Source: Anoplolepis gracilipes (lineage: Eukaryota > Arthropoda > Insecta > Hymenoptera > Formicidae). From it: a stretch of 64,000 nt of DNA. Shown one piece after another: positions 25,270 through 38,821 of the stretch. Within the stretch, counting starts at the first letter, position 1. Each line of letters begins with the position of its first letter. The stretch spans positions 9,473,501 through 9,537,500 of the forward strand of contig NC_132972.1 in NCBI RefSeq assembly GCF_047496725.1. Reading direction: 5' to 3'. A program made the position numbers and the translations under genes. The notes below the pieces were generated by a model. That model did no database searches. It was not told where the DNA came from and was given only the letters and a program-made list of their open reading frames with translations.

Positions 25270-27243
25270 ACGTCGCGTCGCGAGGAAGCCGAGGAAGAAG
25301 TCGCCGCGATGCTTCCTCGTGGACGACCCGCGTTATAAACGTTAAGGCGAATGTCAAGTAGAAAGTACGCTAACATAGGTACAAATGTCTCTAAATGATC
25401 GAGCACGAATATATTAGACGTTATTAATAGCTTGTCCACTTAGGTCGTCCATAAGAAAATTATCGTCGACATCGATTAGAAAGCATAATGTCCTTTAACG
25501 CGTGTGTACACAAAAACTTATATTTGAGTTAAATGTCACTGTGGGAAAAGATATTTAAAGAAAAATTTTCCATGCTGCAACTATAAATTATTTGCAATAA
25601 TATTCGTACATTAATTAGATATTATTGTTCTACTTCTATTTCGAGAATTTAAAGTTTATTTTTATATTTTGTGTGACGTCAATACATTTGCGATAACCGA
25701 TTCCATTTGCATAAATAATTCATCATTGAAATAAGTCTGATTAATTCCATCAGTACGACAGGTTACTTTGTTATTCCGCCTAAGATGTTAATGCGCGCAC
25801 GCGATTTCCATTACCGGGGCCGTTGAACGCTCGTATCGTTAAATTATTGTATCGTCCGGACGTCATTGCGTTCACGACGTTGCGCGTACGCACGAAACAC
25901 ACTTGGGCCGAGCTATACACGGTAATCGAGACTGTCGCTCGAGTTGGTATCAATATTTAGAGAGCTCGCTGGATACGCGGAGTGAATTTCCGTCGATACG
26001 TCGACGACGTCAATGGCTGGCACTGGCGGTTATTTCTCCCGAAAATTGTACCGGTCGAACGCCGTGCTCGCGGACAATACTGCCGACTTTATTTATGGTT
26101 CTCGTTTACTCCTTTCGTGCGATTTGACCGGCTCTACACCATCCGCCACCCGCATACACTAGATATACCCAGAAATAAATGAAAGAAAGAGAGGCGAGTG
26201 CGTGCAGGTGTGAGTTAGAGTCGGGTTCGCGGTGGTCGCTCTCTGTGAGAAACATCGAAACCATAAATTCCCTCGGGAGCAGCCACTTCTCTCGAATATG
26301 CCATACACGCGCTTATATTCGCTATGGTATAAACAGCGCCGGGCGCTTTAATCCTTGCCGCTCGTTCGCGCGAGAAACACTCGCGAAAATTAAATTTAAA
26401 AATGGAAAATCGTTAGATGTTCTATATAAGCTTGCGGAAAATGGAATTCAGAGATTCTAATTAATACAAGGTAGATTGTATTTTACGACATAAGTTAGTT
26501 TTTATGAATAATATAACGAGATTTTATACATTACAAAATACATGAAATTACTGTGAATATATTAAATTATATGCAAGAGTAAGAAAAAAATGAAACTAAA
26601 CTTTGACGGTATTCATTAAAAGCAATGCTTGTGAAAAAAGAAATTTGTAAAAGATTCGCGTGTGTAAATGAGAGGTTATAATGAATACGATAAAAATATA
26701 ATATAACATAATAGGAATATAATATAGTATAATAGGAGTAAATTCAATCTCTGCGATGCATCGCAAGTCAAATATCGCATATAATTATCTAAAGAAAAAT
26801 ATGAGAGAAGCGGCGCCGGATAAAAAAAGAGAATCAGGCGCCCCGCGACAATGTATATTAACGTGAAACCGACGATGGAGTGATACAAGAAAACAGGGCA
26901 CGCCATCACACGGCGAGCTTTATTTCGTATTCGGGAGCGCGATCTAGGCGATTTTCGCACGTCCCCTTCGAGAAAGTCTTTCCCAGAACAGCGGACTCTC
27001 CCTTCGGGGGCCGTGTAAAAACGCACGCACGGTCGCCAGCGTCGAGGTCGTAACCCGTCGTGCGATCTTCTCTCCTTCCTCCGGCGAATCGTTCGCTCGT
27101 GAGAGAGAAAAGAAAGCAGAGGAAGCTAGGAAAAAATAACGCGTGTAGTGCCCTGCTATAATTACTTCGTATATACGCATCGTCGTCACGCGTAGTCGTT
27201 CGTGGTCGTGAGTGATCGCGTGAGAGCGCGAGCATGCTTACGG

Positions 27244-27280
27244 GAGGATGAGGAGGAGGAGGAGGAGGAGGAAGAGGAGG
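27244..27280. repeat. (GAG)n trinucleotide array
   Basis: A GAG/GGA array of about 37 bp that reads as Pro/Leu/Ser-rich frames on the minus strand. Confidence 0.9.
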
Positions 27281-27363
27281 TGACGGCGGCAGGGAGGCAG
27301 AGAGGGCCTCAGCGAATGCGTGTGGGTAGCGTATGGCCCATTGATAGTCGACGGACCATTCAT

Positions 27364-27377
27364 GGATCCGCGGATCC
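27364..27377. other. 14-bp perfect palindrome
   Basis: GGATCCGCGGATCC is perfectly self-complementary. No function is assigned. Confidence 0.5.
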
Positions 27378-27850
27378 GTGAGAGGAAGTCGTCGTCGGTG
27401 TGTATAGTTTCGTGTGTACGACGTCGATATATACGTGGGAGCCGCCGTGTGTAGGTATGCACGCGGCCTTATTTGTACCGAGCGCACGCACTTTTTCGCA
27501 TTTCCGATCCGGATCCTGTATTAGAGATTTCGCGGGGACTGACGGGGCGTCCTTGAAGATTGTAGATACCGTCGTAGGAGGAAGGGACGAAGGAGAGGAG
27601 AAGAGAAATTTCTTGCAGTCGTGGAAAGAATTTGTTTAAAAAGAGAGAAAGTAGAAAGCAGAATACACAATAGGACATATAATTAAATAGAGACAATTAA
27701 GATTAAATAAATTCTGTACGATAAAGAATATATATAATAATAGGTGAAAAAATATGTATGTGTGTTTATATGTGGGAAGAAGAAAAATTAAAGAATTTAT
27801 TACAAAAACTGATACACGTGTCAAATGAAAAAGGATAAGAGACGGAGAGG

Positions 27851-27855
<5 letters not shown>

Positions 27856-27923
<68 letters not shown>
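27856..27923. repeat. (GA)n microsatellite, left arm of a GA/CT pair
   Basis: A near-perfect GA array of about 68 bp. A CT array of about 50 bp lies about 280 bp to the right, so the two are inverted repeats of each other. Confidence 0.97.
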
Positions 27924-27930
<7 letters not shown>

Positions 27931-28199
27931 ATCTTGGGGGAAATAGTCTTTTGTGTGTTGAATGAAGGATTTTCCATGTAAAGTCGTAGATGAGGTCGTG
28001 GGAGTAACGGTGTAGAACGGTAAAGCCTGCTAAGAGAGTGACGTTTATCGCGCGTCTACTCGCCAGAAGTACCTCGAAGCCAATTCATCCGTCGACTATG
28101 AAGTCCAAGTTTCTACGTGATGGCGAGACAAACTCCAACATAAGGAACAACTTTCCTCGCCTACGCGAATCTTGCTCACATACTTGCCTTGTAATGTGA

Positions 28200-28204
<5 letters not shown>

Positions 28205-28254
<50 letters not shown>
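28205..28254. repeat. (CT)n microsatellite, right arm of a GA/CT pair
   Basis: A pure CT array of about 50 bp facing the GA array at 27856-27923. Confidence 0.97.
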
Positions 28255-28258
<4 letters not shown>

Positions 28259-28259
28259 T

Positions 28260-30340
28260 TTCTCGGCGTACAAGGCGCGGGTTTGTTGCGGGTGCACGAT
28301 CTCGTACACGCAGCCAACAACGGAGGCACAAAAGCACAAAGAACCGTTTGCGTGTATGCATACGGTTCGGGAAATAAAACACGAATGTTACGACGCGCCG
28401 AGCATGCTCGAGAGATTCTCTTATTCTCACGGCAAGAAGCATGTTTTATCTAATCAAGACCCTGAATAGACACGATCCTTCGAGAGAAAAATTTTGTTTC
28501 GATTAGAAATTAAATGATTTAATAATATTTTTTCTATGTAGAATAATATCGGTACGAATATTCAACAATATAAATATGAGGAAAGTTCAAAATATATGTG
28601 ATATAAAATCCCATCGCATAAAAATATATAATTTTCAATAATATAATAAAAGAGATTTTTTTTCTTTTGTAAAAATTATTCTTATATATCAAAATATTAG
28701 CTTTGATCATTATGCTTATGCAATTTTTGTTACAATGGTTGAACAAATATTCCATCAAACAATTTTGCACGATTTATCTTATGATAAAGAGAGAAATGCA
28801 AAGAATGAAACGACAAGTAGCATATCCATAAAACGCATCTCCGTCTCAACGTACTTATCATTACGATACTGTGTATGCAACCGAACACGAGGTGAAGAAA
28901 ATCGAAACATCGTATCGGAAGAAAGACGTAATGTCAGAGAAAAACCCTTCTTTTTCTTCTTCTTCTTCTTCTTCTTCTTCTTCTTCTTCTTCTTCTTCTT
29001 CTTCTTCCTCTCGTGATATTTCGTTTCGAGTCGTAACCAACAGACGCGTTATCCGTAAAGCCGTAAAATCGAATGACTCGTCATTTTCTACTCTCCACCC
29101 CTCGCATGAAAGGTTTAGGCCTCTCACGAAGGCGTTCTGTCAACCCCCTCGAATCCGACGACATGTACGGGAAACCATACCCGTAAGGGGTCGTGGTAGC
29201 GGCCGATTTTTCATATTACCCCTCGTAACATGAATAACACGAAGCCCCTCTACCTTCGTTCTTTTCCACTGCTCAGTTAAGCTATTCGCGTTATTACGGC
29301 AGAGAAACGATGAAATTTTGAGCACGAATACACGTTGAATCAAGAAAACAAAATATTTCCTTGCTTCTCACGTTTAACATATCAGAGTAATATTAGAGAA
29401 TACAATTTATATCATTTTTTGAGAGTTTTATTAAATTTCCAAAGCTTCCTCAACTATCTCTCTTTCTCTTATTACATGTAATCATTATCTATGTCAGATA
29501 TTGAATGTTAATAATTATTTGATTTATTATTAGAAAATGTAATAACCTTACTGCGTTTATAGATAGAAAAATTGAAAATACAAATGCGAATATTGGAATT
29601 TATATTATCCTTTTTGGATTAAGAGAGGAATAGTATCGGTCTCAGAAAAATCTGTTTACAAGTTTCAGATGTTACATGACTCACGCTCTTTCTATGCAAC
29701 GCTTATAATGATGCTTTTGACCTGGTGCACGCGTTCCCGCGTTTATTACATAAGAAATTACCGCGGGAGAGTATGAGCGTCTTGTTTTATTCGCCGCGAA
29801 AATGAAGGCAGGAACTGGCGGAGGACAAAGACGTGAACGAATCGTGCCGCTCCGACTACGAATCGCTTTAATTGCTCCTAATTTACCCAGTGGATTCCAT
29901 GGGATTTATTCTGGTACCGACGCGATCTAAAAATAACGCGTAAGACGACGAGCACGCAATCGTTTCATTAAAAGCGCATTAATTTGAAGACAGTAGGGGG
30001 CTAGTGACGACAGTCGACCCTTGATGCAACCCAGGGCGAACTCGGTATCTCTTGCTCAACCGCATCGAAGCTGCATGACGCGATGATGGTCGCCAGCGTT
30101 AGACTGGCAAACTTTGAACTGGTTTTCGCCGGAGCCGTATTTCAAATGGTCGCCTCGTTTCCGATGAGATTACACGTACTTAACTATTTTCTCGATTAAT
30201 ATACAGTCACACGGTTGGACTGAATTGTGCAACATGGTTGTTGCACTATCTGTGTCAGGCAAATCTTTTTTTCGCACGCGCTTTTTCTCTCATATATACA
30301 TGTATAAACATAATAATTAATGATTTGAAAATGTCGCTAT
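28260..30340. other. non-coding stretch
   Basis: No gene is supported. It contains a TTC trinucleotide array at 28954-29007. Open frames across that array (Ser, Phe or Glu runs) are repeat artefacts. Confidence 0.55.
28954..29007. repeat. (TTC)n trinucleotide array
   Basis: About 54 bp of TTC/GAA. Arrays of this motif can adopt triplex structures; here only the sequence itself is observed. Confidence 0.95.
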
Positions 30341-30348
30341 CTAGCAAA

Positions 30349-30481
30349 GTATGCATGATATCTCCCTTGTGTGTCACTTAAGTGTATATCTTTAGGAATG
30401 CTTCGAGAAATTACATAAGAAATTACACACCTCTCTCGATACTTTGTGGCAATCGTTATGCATACTAAATAGTATGCATAA
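30349..30481. promoter_or_regulatory. cluster of GTATGCAT words with a perfect palindrome
   Basis: TTATGCATACT (30456-30466) and AGTATGCATAA (30471-30481) form a perfect 11-bp inverted repeat around AAAT, and a third GTATGCAT occurs near 30360. The core resembles the ATGCAT-type half sites used by POU/homeodomain factors. That is known for the families, and binding here is inference. The surrounding sequence is AT-rich and non-coding. Confidence 0.25.
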
Positions 30482-30484
30482 TTT

Positions 30485-33400
30485 ACATAAAATATTCTAC
30501 TCCTAGTATCTATAATAATAATATATTTTATTAACTGCGGTTAAAGGGAGATTACATATAGGTGTAAACAACTTGTAATGTTATTAAGGATGCAACAAAG
30601 TACATATTACAACTGTATTACGAATAATAAGTTATCTTGCGTACAAAATATTTTATAAGCACATTCAATTTTTTTAACAATTATAGTAATTTATATTTTA
30701 CGTTAATTTTTTACCAACTCTTATCATTCTATTATTTTTTCCTGTCTGTCATTTTGTATTTATTTTTGTTTTCGGGAAAATTAAGCGTCGAGTTAAAATT
30801 ATAGTAAAATAGAGAAACAGAAATTTTTTATGGTTATTTTAATTTAAATCTGTATTAAAAAGAGAAAGAGAGAGATAAAAAAAAAGCTCGTTCTTTATCC
30901 GAGAAAACTCGAACACACTTTCAACTCGGATGGTTGCTGCAACGCCGTCTCGTTCCTTTAACTCGATACTTCCTGCAGCTCGCTCGAATTCTAAAACACG
31001 GCCGCGAATTCCTGCGTTCGCGCTTATTGTCGGTTGTTTAAGGCCTGCATTCCCAGAGCGTGAGTCTCGCTCTCTTTTTCTCTCTCCGTTGCTGCTATCC
31101 TCTCTTCCCCTTCCTCCAATCGACCTACACTCGTACGGTATATACGCATTACCTTACGTAATCGTGTGACGCCCGCCGCAGCCACACACCAACTCTCTCG
31201 CCCAGACATGAATGAGTGACTCACGCCGCGCCTCGATACGTCCACGCACACATAACGCACGCGCGTACGCGACCGTTTTTCGAGTACCGTTTGTTCGTTG
31301 GCGGTATCGACAACGACGCGTGTACGCCTGTACTTTCTCGTCGGCGATATTCTCATATACACCAACAGGTAGAAAATTACGGTATTTTAAACTTTCTTCG
31401 GCTGTTCGTTATGCAAACAAACATGTAATATCGAAGAGAACTTTCTGAGAAAGAAGAAGATACTTTCTGAGAGATATGCAGCTACAAAGAGAAGCTGCGC
31501 TTATACGTTAATTTATTAATTATAATTGAGTGAAGCAACGCGAGAGAATAAAGGAAAAATCGATACTCGGTCGATTAATAACCGTGAAAAGCACGAATAA
31601 TTTTGCGAGAATAATTTTGAGAGACGGAAGAGGGGCAGAAATAACAATGCGAAAAATGATAATTCAGATTTCAGACATATCAGACGTAATTTAGCAGGGA
31701 AATATTACGTAGTATATGTCATGATGAAATTACAGTACAAATATCACAATTATAGTACGCTCCGCGTGTAATACACACGCTCGCACACCGCTGGGACCCT
31801 CTCGTGGTCGTCGCTGCAATGTTACGGAAAATGCAAGACAGAGTCGCGCGAGACACGTAACTTACACGATGGACCGTACTCTCTCGCCGGATGAAATATC
31901 TCCGAGATACCCTCGTTCCTGTACACGTATATTTCATAATTTGCGTCGAAAATCGCGCGTGCCCCTGCAAAGCACGCTATATATTCTCGCATCTCATGTT
32001 CGCTCGCGGAATAATCACCCCCCGATAGACGTTTATGAATAAAGCATTTTCTCTTGACCCCGAGTGTCTCGGTGTGTCTGGCTTGTCTGATTCTCGCGGC
32101 ACGATTCGGAAATTTCATGCGGGAAATCTGAAACTCGCCAAAAGCATGTATCGGTTGGTTGGTGACTAACGTGCTTGTAATATACTCGTAAAGACGTGCA
32201 GCATTATTTATCGGCGTCGATTAGCGGATAGCTATTTATCTCTTTCTTTCCATCTTTCTCCCTCTCGTCCTTTCTTTCTCTCTTTACGTCGTTCTATTTA
32301 TCGTATCTCCACTCAGATTAATGGGGGCAACTAGTTTGTAGCTCGAAGGCTGCGTATATTTAAATAAACTGCAAATTATAGCGCGCGTGCACACAAATAC
32401 AAACGCACGTTTGTCGACACGCATGTTTGGCTATTTATAATTCGCGGATTTAAAGGCGGACGTGATTTTTTACAAAAGAAATCTCGAAACGATACGCCAT
32501 AAATTACGACCGACGAACGATCGTCCCGTGTCCTGCCGTTATTAATGTGATTTTTTACATCGCACTTTCCGTGTTGCTTCGACCTAAACACGAGAAGAGA
32601 GAAGTGTTTTGAAATCCTGCTTCACGGCTACGCTCGCCTGATGTATCATCGGCAATATCTGACGATAATCGTTATCTGAAAACATTTTCGTCGTTGCTCG
32701 TTAATCGTGTATCATTAATCTCGGACGCTGTTTACAAAATACAATTTTGTTGACGATAATATATGATATTGACTTGCGTGTCGAGACTGTAATTTTACAC
32801 AATGTGTCGCAATGTTAGCGGCGCAATAAATGCTCTTATCAATTGATATGGATACTCTTCTCATTCTTATGGGCTGTAATTATTGTGTATTTCATATTTG
32901 TATACGCCAGTGTGCATGTTTCGCATTGTCACAAAAATAGAACACGACAAAGATAGAACGCAGTATAAACAAACCTCCAGCCGCGGAACCTTTGGACTTT
33001 GCGCGCCAAGTTTTCTACACGACACGATGTTTGCACGCGTTAGCCACTTAATGAGTATTTAACATTATGAGTTGAAATAGATGCGCACGTGTGCAATGCT
33101 ATAAACAGCCAGGTGTCTTGAACAGATCTATCGATGATGGGACAAAAATCGTAAAGTTGGGACAGCGTTGTACTTGGTACAATACGTTCTCATTACATTG
33201 CGAATGGAGTCATTATGGGCTATTTATGGTCCCGGCACCAATGCATTTAGAAAGTGACTTATCTGCAACCATGGGGGCATGACTCAACCGTTCGTGTAAA
33301 CGGAATTAATACCTTCACACAGTCTAAGCGCTAGTCGGTGACGAAAGAAAGGAGCCCAATGTGTTATACAAACGTCTTGATATTGCATCAGCCAATGAAA

Positions 33401-36068
33401 AGGGGTGAAAAATAGTTCAGGAGAATACCAGAGAAATAGAATAATTCCTGAAGAATAAAATATGCCGATAGATTAAACCTCTTTTTAATCGCTGTTTTTT
33501 TTTCTTTCAATAAATATTATTACATTATAAATGTTTGATTTATATTAGAAATGAAATTTCAGTACATATAAAAATTTTTATTTTATAGAAATTAATAGTA
33601 AAAATTAAATTTTTTTTTCTTATTGTATCAGATGGAACACTTTTTTTTTCAAAATAATGCAACAATTATCAACTTAAAACCATATTTTTTCAGTCTATAA
33701 ATTATGTTACCGCGATGTATCGAACGACTTGTCAGTATTCATTAAACAATATGATATGTGTGTTTATTAAAAAAGCTAATCAAATTCCCGGTTATATGGG
33801 TGTTCAGCATAAGAGACGCATTCGCACGACGTTACAGTGCATGCTCGTAAAAATTATGTATCATGAATTTATTATCGCCAGCACTATGCTAATTACGGAG
33901 CGGAAAGCCATTCGTTTCAGATGCGTCGCCGGTAAACTGGTGTTAAACGAAATCGCGAGAACGTCCGTGACTTGGTTCGCGCTATCAATGTTGTGATAAC
34001 GCGGCTGGTTCGCAAAATTAGACAGCATGGATAAGAGGATGCTGCTTGGGTGAGCTAAATAACTCGCGACTATTTTACATACTTCAGATAGGACGTTAAT
34101 GCAAGTTTGAAATCTCGAAAGCACAGAAATAAAGCGTAATTATTAAATGTAAATTTTTTAACAACTCTGATAAAAGAATGACTACCATTGTAAACATTTA
34201 TTTATTATAACAGAAAATGTATGTGATATAAAAAGATCCATAAGCGTGGGAAATGCATGAAAAGAGAAAAGTTTTTAAAAAACAATCGAAAAAAAAAAAA
34301 ATTTCTACAGCAGCAAAATTTCAAGCAGAGACGTTCTTAAAATATAAAATAAGTTTAAAATAGTGATAAACGCTTTCTCGCGCATACACGTCAATATCGC
34401 AATGCAAAGGGAACTTAAATACATTGAATATTAAATTATTAATATTTTTTTAAGTACACACCTCTATCTTCTCGCTCATGAAGATCTATGTATGTACGAT
34501 TGCTCGCTTTTTTCTTTCAACTTCTCACGAATGTACAAGAAAACTTACTCTTGCCGAGTAGTATAAAGAGAAAGAAAGAATAGTTTCTTTTCCTGTTCTG
34601 TGATCATTTTTCAATTTGTCGGTGCCGTAAGAGCGGAAAAGCGCACCGAAGTTATTTTTACGGAAACGTCCACGGTTACATTAGTACTTAACCTATCGTG
34701 AATTCGCGGGTAATCCGAGACTTAATTTTGGACTGTGTCCACCGACTCGTTCTAGGCCAACTGTACCTATGTTACAGAATAATATTGCGGGGATAAGCGC
34801 CATAGAAAGATACTCGAGATATAGTCCTGACGGTCCGAGAGGATCGAGAATTAACGTTCATCCTTGTTTGAGTTCAACCAAGAGACTTTTCTTTTTTCTA
34901 TTATAAAAAACTTTATATTCAACTTGTCAATTAACACATACGTGAATATATAAAAAACGTTACTATTCAAACTCTAATCAATTAATTGTATTATATTTTA
35001 AAACATATAAAACTTTGCATATCTAGTCATTAAATATTTTTTAGAGTCTTATAAATTAATTTTTACGAGTTGCACATTTACTTGAACAAAGCTAAATTTT
35101 TTTATAATATCCAGATGATTTGACTTGCAAATTTTGATTTAAACTTTTTGAGTTATAGACGGTTTCTATAATGATAGTGCTAGACGATAATTTTCTGGTT
35201 GTATATTTGTTAATAAAATACATTTTGTAATGTACAGTACAACATTTTTCTTTTTATTTAAATGAATCTTCTTCAAATTTCATATAAACATGTCAGTTAG
35301 ACATGGAAGAAAAACTTTACTTCTTTTGAAAAAAAAATTTATTAATGTGTATGTGGTTCTCTGTATAATATTTCATTTTAGCATTTTTCATTTTTCATTT
35401 TTGACATGTATTTAACTTGTGTTGCGAATGCTGTAACTTTATCTTATAGAGAAAATTACATTTTTTGGTTTTACGTTTCGTAAGAGTTTCGTATTATTTT
35501 TCCGTCATTTTTTATAGAGACAAGTATTTAATATTTTGTATACAGTTAGAAAGATTTATTTTCAGTTTTTAAAAATTTTTCCCAAAAATAATGCGAGATA
35601 AAAACGTGTCTCTTACATGTTAAGTAAAATCAATCAATTGCTAATAAATTCTAAATCACTTTCAAACAATTCTGTACGAATCAGGTTTTGCGTTGATAAT
35701 TGTTTTATTTCTCAGTTGAATCTCGAGATATGAAACTGCATTCCGTGCATCTTATCTAATATGTCCACAAGAGATTCAACGTCTGTAAATATGAGCCTAA
35801 CCGACGGATGCAACCTTCGATTCCAACGATGTTTACAACCGAGGTTTCACTGAACTAGTTTCCCGTCGCGAGTGGTGCAAGGATATGGCACACATACCGA
35901 GTACACGGAAAGGTGTATCGTCTCTCCACAAGTCACGGAGTGCATCTACGTAAATTAAAGGGGTTACGAAATCAATGGTTTAACATAGATAACTACCAGC
36001 CAATTTGCTTTAAATCGAGGTCGAAGCGTAATTATCGTAAGGAAAAAAAAAAACAAGCTGTTTTATTT
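30485..36068. other. non-coding, largely AT-rich stretch
   Basis: I see no defensible gene. CpG-rich patches (30930-31350, 31780-32110) carry Arg/Ser-rich frames without splice context. From about 33430 to 35720 the sequence is very AT-rich with T- and A-runs. A short ATTTTTC tandem lies near 35380-35405. A 7-bp inverted repeat TCGGTGC/GCACCGA lies at about 34619-34650. Confidence 0.5.
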
Positions 36069-36070
36069 CG

Positions 36071-36289
36071 TTAGTTTTCTGTGATCTGATTTCGATTGAT
36101 TATACATATACATATATCTACATATATTGTTATTGAAATTTTTTCAACAACAGACTGTGCCGTGATAAAGGCAAAATTTTGTTTTCGAATATCGATATTT
36201 TGTTTATCCGTCATAGCTTGATACTCATTATCGACGATTCTTTTTGCCGAAGTGTCATTCTCCTTTTCAGTAGATTTAGCCACTGACAT
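36071..36289 (-). CDS. candidate exon or small protein, unrecognised
   Basis: A 72-codon minus-strand frame starts with a true ATG (36289) and ends with TAA (36071-36073). The first 50 residues are hydrophilic and mixed acidic/basic (Lys, Glu, Asp, Asn, Gln), quite unlike the Ser/Arg-rich shadow frames elsewhere. The last 20 become Ile/Tyr/Cys-rich as the DNA turns into an AT-rich ATATGTA run, so a real exon may end earlier. Three bases before the ATG is an AG (36293-36294) preceded by a pyrimidine-rich tract ending CTCCCTTCTAG, a good 3' splice site. This fits a downstream exon whose start codon follows a 5' UTR intron. I recognise no domain, signal peptide or family. Confidence 0.3.
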   Translation of the reverse strand: MSVAKSTEKENDTSAKRIVDNEYQAMTDKQNIDIRKQNFAFITAQSVVEKISITIYVDICICIINRNQITEN

Positions 36290-36349
36290 TAACTAGAAGG
36301 GAGCCAGAAAGCAATTGACGTGCGAATTATAAATTAATCCGACACGAGA

Positions 36350-36351
<2 letters not shown>

Positions 36352-36399
<48 letters not shown>

Positions 36400-36420
36400 C
36401 TTTCTCTCTCTCTTCTCTCT
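36352..36420. repeat. (CT)n microsatellite
   Basis: A CT array of about 45 bp followed by a degenerate TTTCTCTCTC tail. Confidence 0.95.
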
Positions 36421-36424
36421 AGTC

Positions 36425-38815
36425 CTTTCGTTGCTGCCGTTGCACTATGTGCTTGTGGTTTGTACGCGCACACACACCAATAATAATATACTGGCGACTG
36501 CTAAATCAGTGCCACCTGGCCTGAATAAATGCCTCTAAAAATACCTTGAACCCGCCTTTAGAAAGAGAGTCTCGGAACCCGAGACCGGCTTCGTCGGCGA
36601 TGCATGCCGATGATGTCAGGGATTCTGCGTCGCACTTTTCGCATTCTTCTGAATTGCCGTAATATTTTCTAGAGGAAACGTCGAATATAAGTCACGAAGG
36701 AAAGAACATTGAGAATCACGTGCGTCGCGTTCTCGCAGGATCGCGTGTACAACGCGTTGTTGTTTCCTTTCATTCGTCTTTACGCGAAAAACTCTTCCCC
36801 AGACCATCACGATTCGTCGCGTGACGACCGACGAAGACCGGGAAATAATTGCGCGGGAAATAGCAGTGATCTCTCGTGGAAATTGAAAATTGATTACTAC
36901 GTCGAGCAGATGTCATTACGATAATGAGTTTCCCCTTATGCGTCCTCCCTTTCCGATGTGTGTTCTTTCCCCTTCGCGGGAGAGAGAAAGCCGTCCATGG
37001 TGAGCAACGACGAAATTTACCCCGTCGACTACTAAGTCTGTATTGTACGGGCAATAATAATAGCCCTGGGTACTGAAATAATTATACATAGACCTTCTGC
37101 TTACTATGGACGAGGGTCAGGATTAAGTCAGTGTGGCTCGGCCTCAAGCTGAGCTGAAGGAGGTCGCGAATAAAAGCGCGTGTACGCACGTGTAATAAGA
37201 TGGGAAAAATAATTTTCCGAGATAAAACTTTTCGGAGTACTTCCATTCTTCGTAGGATAAAAGCTCGCTTTAGGTTGTTTTCGAGCAACTGCTCCGGGAT
37301 AAAGTGATTTTATTGCGTTTTTATTCGCGTGCTTCGCGCGCGGTGCATAAAATTTAACCGACAATCTCTCGCGTCCCGTTCCTAGAAAATTGTCAAATCA
37401 GACACGAAACGTTAGCGTCGCGATTAATCAGTGCGATAACGGTCGATGAAAAATGAGAATTATCCGTGCGTCGTCATAATTTTGCAGTGATCGATCGATT
37501 GTCCGAGTGTCCGTTAGCCGTTTCGCAGTACGTTGTAATACGGGGGAAAGCGACTCGGCACGATGGTTCCTGATGGTTGATTAATCGATTAATAAAACAT
37601 GCCTTCGAGACCGGCCTTGGGATACCTAACGATGACGCTTCGTCGGCCTACAAGAGGTCGCTAATAGACTAATAACCTTCGCCGCGAGTAAGACGTTATC
37701 TAAATACGCTTAGCGGTTATTACGCCGTTTGCTCGCGTTAGAAAAGTGGAGCGATCGATCGTCTACTTGATCTAGTTTCTTGTTTAAAGTTGAAGACGAT
37801 GAGCGAAGACGGCGATCGAATACTGTGGATAATTGTCGCGATGTTTTATTTGCCAGTCTTGTAATTTACACTCTTGACTTTTTTCTAACGAGCTCTTGTC
37901 ATTTTAATTATCATTGAGAGAAAACCCGCCTTCAGCATATATATTTTAGAAGAAAAAAATACACAAAATTTAATTTTAGTTTATTATTTGTGAAAGAACT
38001 TTTATATTATATTTATAGAAGATGTTTTATGCATACAACAGTTTTCGTATCCATTAAAAGCAATGACGTGTATTATTATAAGTTATATGTTATTACTTAT
38101 TAATTAAGGTATATAATTGTCTATAAATTTATTTGAAACAAACATATAAAATAAGAATTTACAATTATTAATTATTAATCCACATTTCCACTATTAAAAA
38201 TTGTTATTTAATGTTTGTTCGTATTAATACATTAATGTATACAAGTTTTTTTTATCATTTGGTTATTCTATGTCAGTCGTAAAATTAAGAACGATCATTT
38301 TATAATCAAGTATCACCGAACTCTCTCGACAACTGTCTCGCATCTCGCGAACGACAATCTCAGCCAGACACCGGCTGGAAATCGATTCGGTCTGGCCGAA
38401 GATCCATTGTGCGTAGCGACGTGTAGGCACCGGTCCTGGGCGCGTTCCCCTAACGCTCCGTCCGTGCTCGTTCGAGTAAGTTACGAGGGCAAGGATCGGG
38501 CCCGGTCGTCGTCTTATTCTACCACCCTGTTCTCCGGGGTGCAAGAGCACGCGACTACCAGACGGCAGGTGTTCGAGATTGTTGCACCCGGCAGATGTTG
38601 CTCCGTCGTGTCCCAACCTTCTTTCCCGCGCGCGCCTCCTCACCCCCCCCCCGCGCGCACGTTCTCTCTCTCTCTCTTCTCCCTCCCCCTGTTCGCGACG
38701 CGACGTGCCCTTACGCTTCGTTCCCTTTTACCGGTCTTCGCCCCCGGTCCGTCCCTTTTCGTGACCGAACCATCGCGAGTCAGATGAAGAAATAAATTCA
38801 TCGTGCGATGTGTGC
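36425..38815. other. non-coding stretch
   Basis: No gene is supported. A GTCTCGG/CCGAGAC inverted repeat with a 3-nt loop lies near 36570-36586. The 37850-38260 part is AT-rich, and 38390-38780 is strongly CpG-rich with open frames on both strands and a C10 run at 38644-38653. Confidence 0.5.
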
Positions 38816-38821
38816 CTCTCA

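Larger units (their letters stand above)
23160..27240. other. non-coding stretch
   Basis: No gene is supported. It holds a T27 run (24274-24300), a GA array (25057-25086), a CGGCG pentamer array (25243-25269) and AT-rich blocks at 23560-23720, 24590-24730, 25540-25760 and 26460-26760. CpG-rich blocks at 23960-24250 and 25080-25330 carry only low-complexity frames. Confidence 0.5.

Noticed and set aside
26906..27487. 193-codon minus-strand frame with Pro, Ser and Leu runs
   Set aside because: It crosses the GAG array, overlaps other open frames on the same strand, and shows no recognisable domain.
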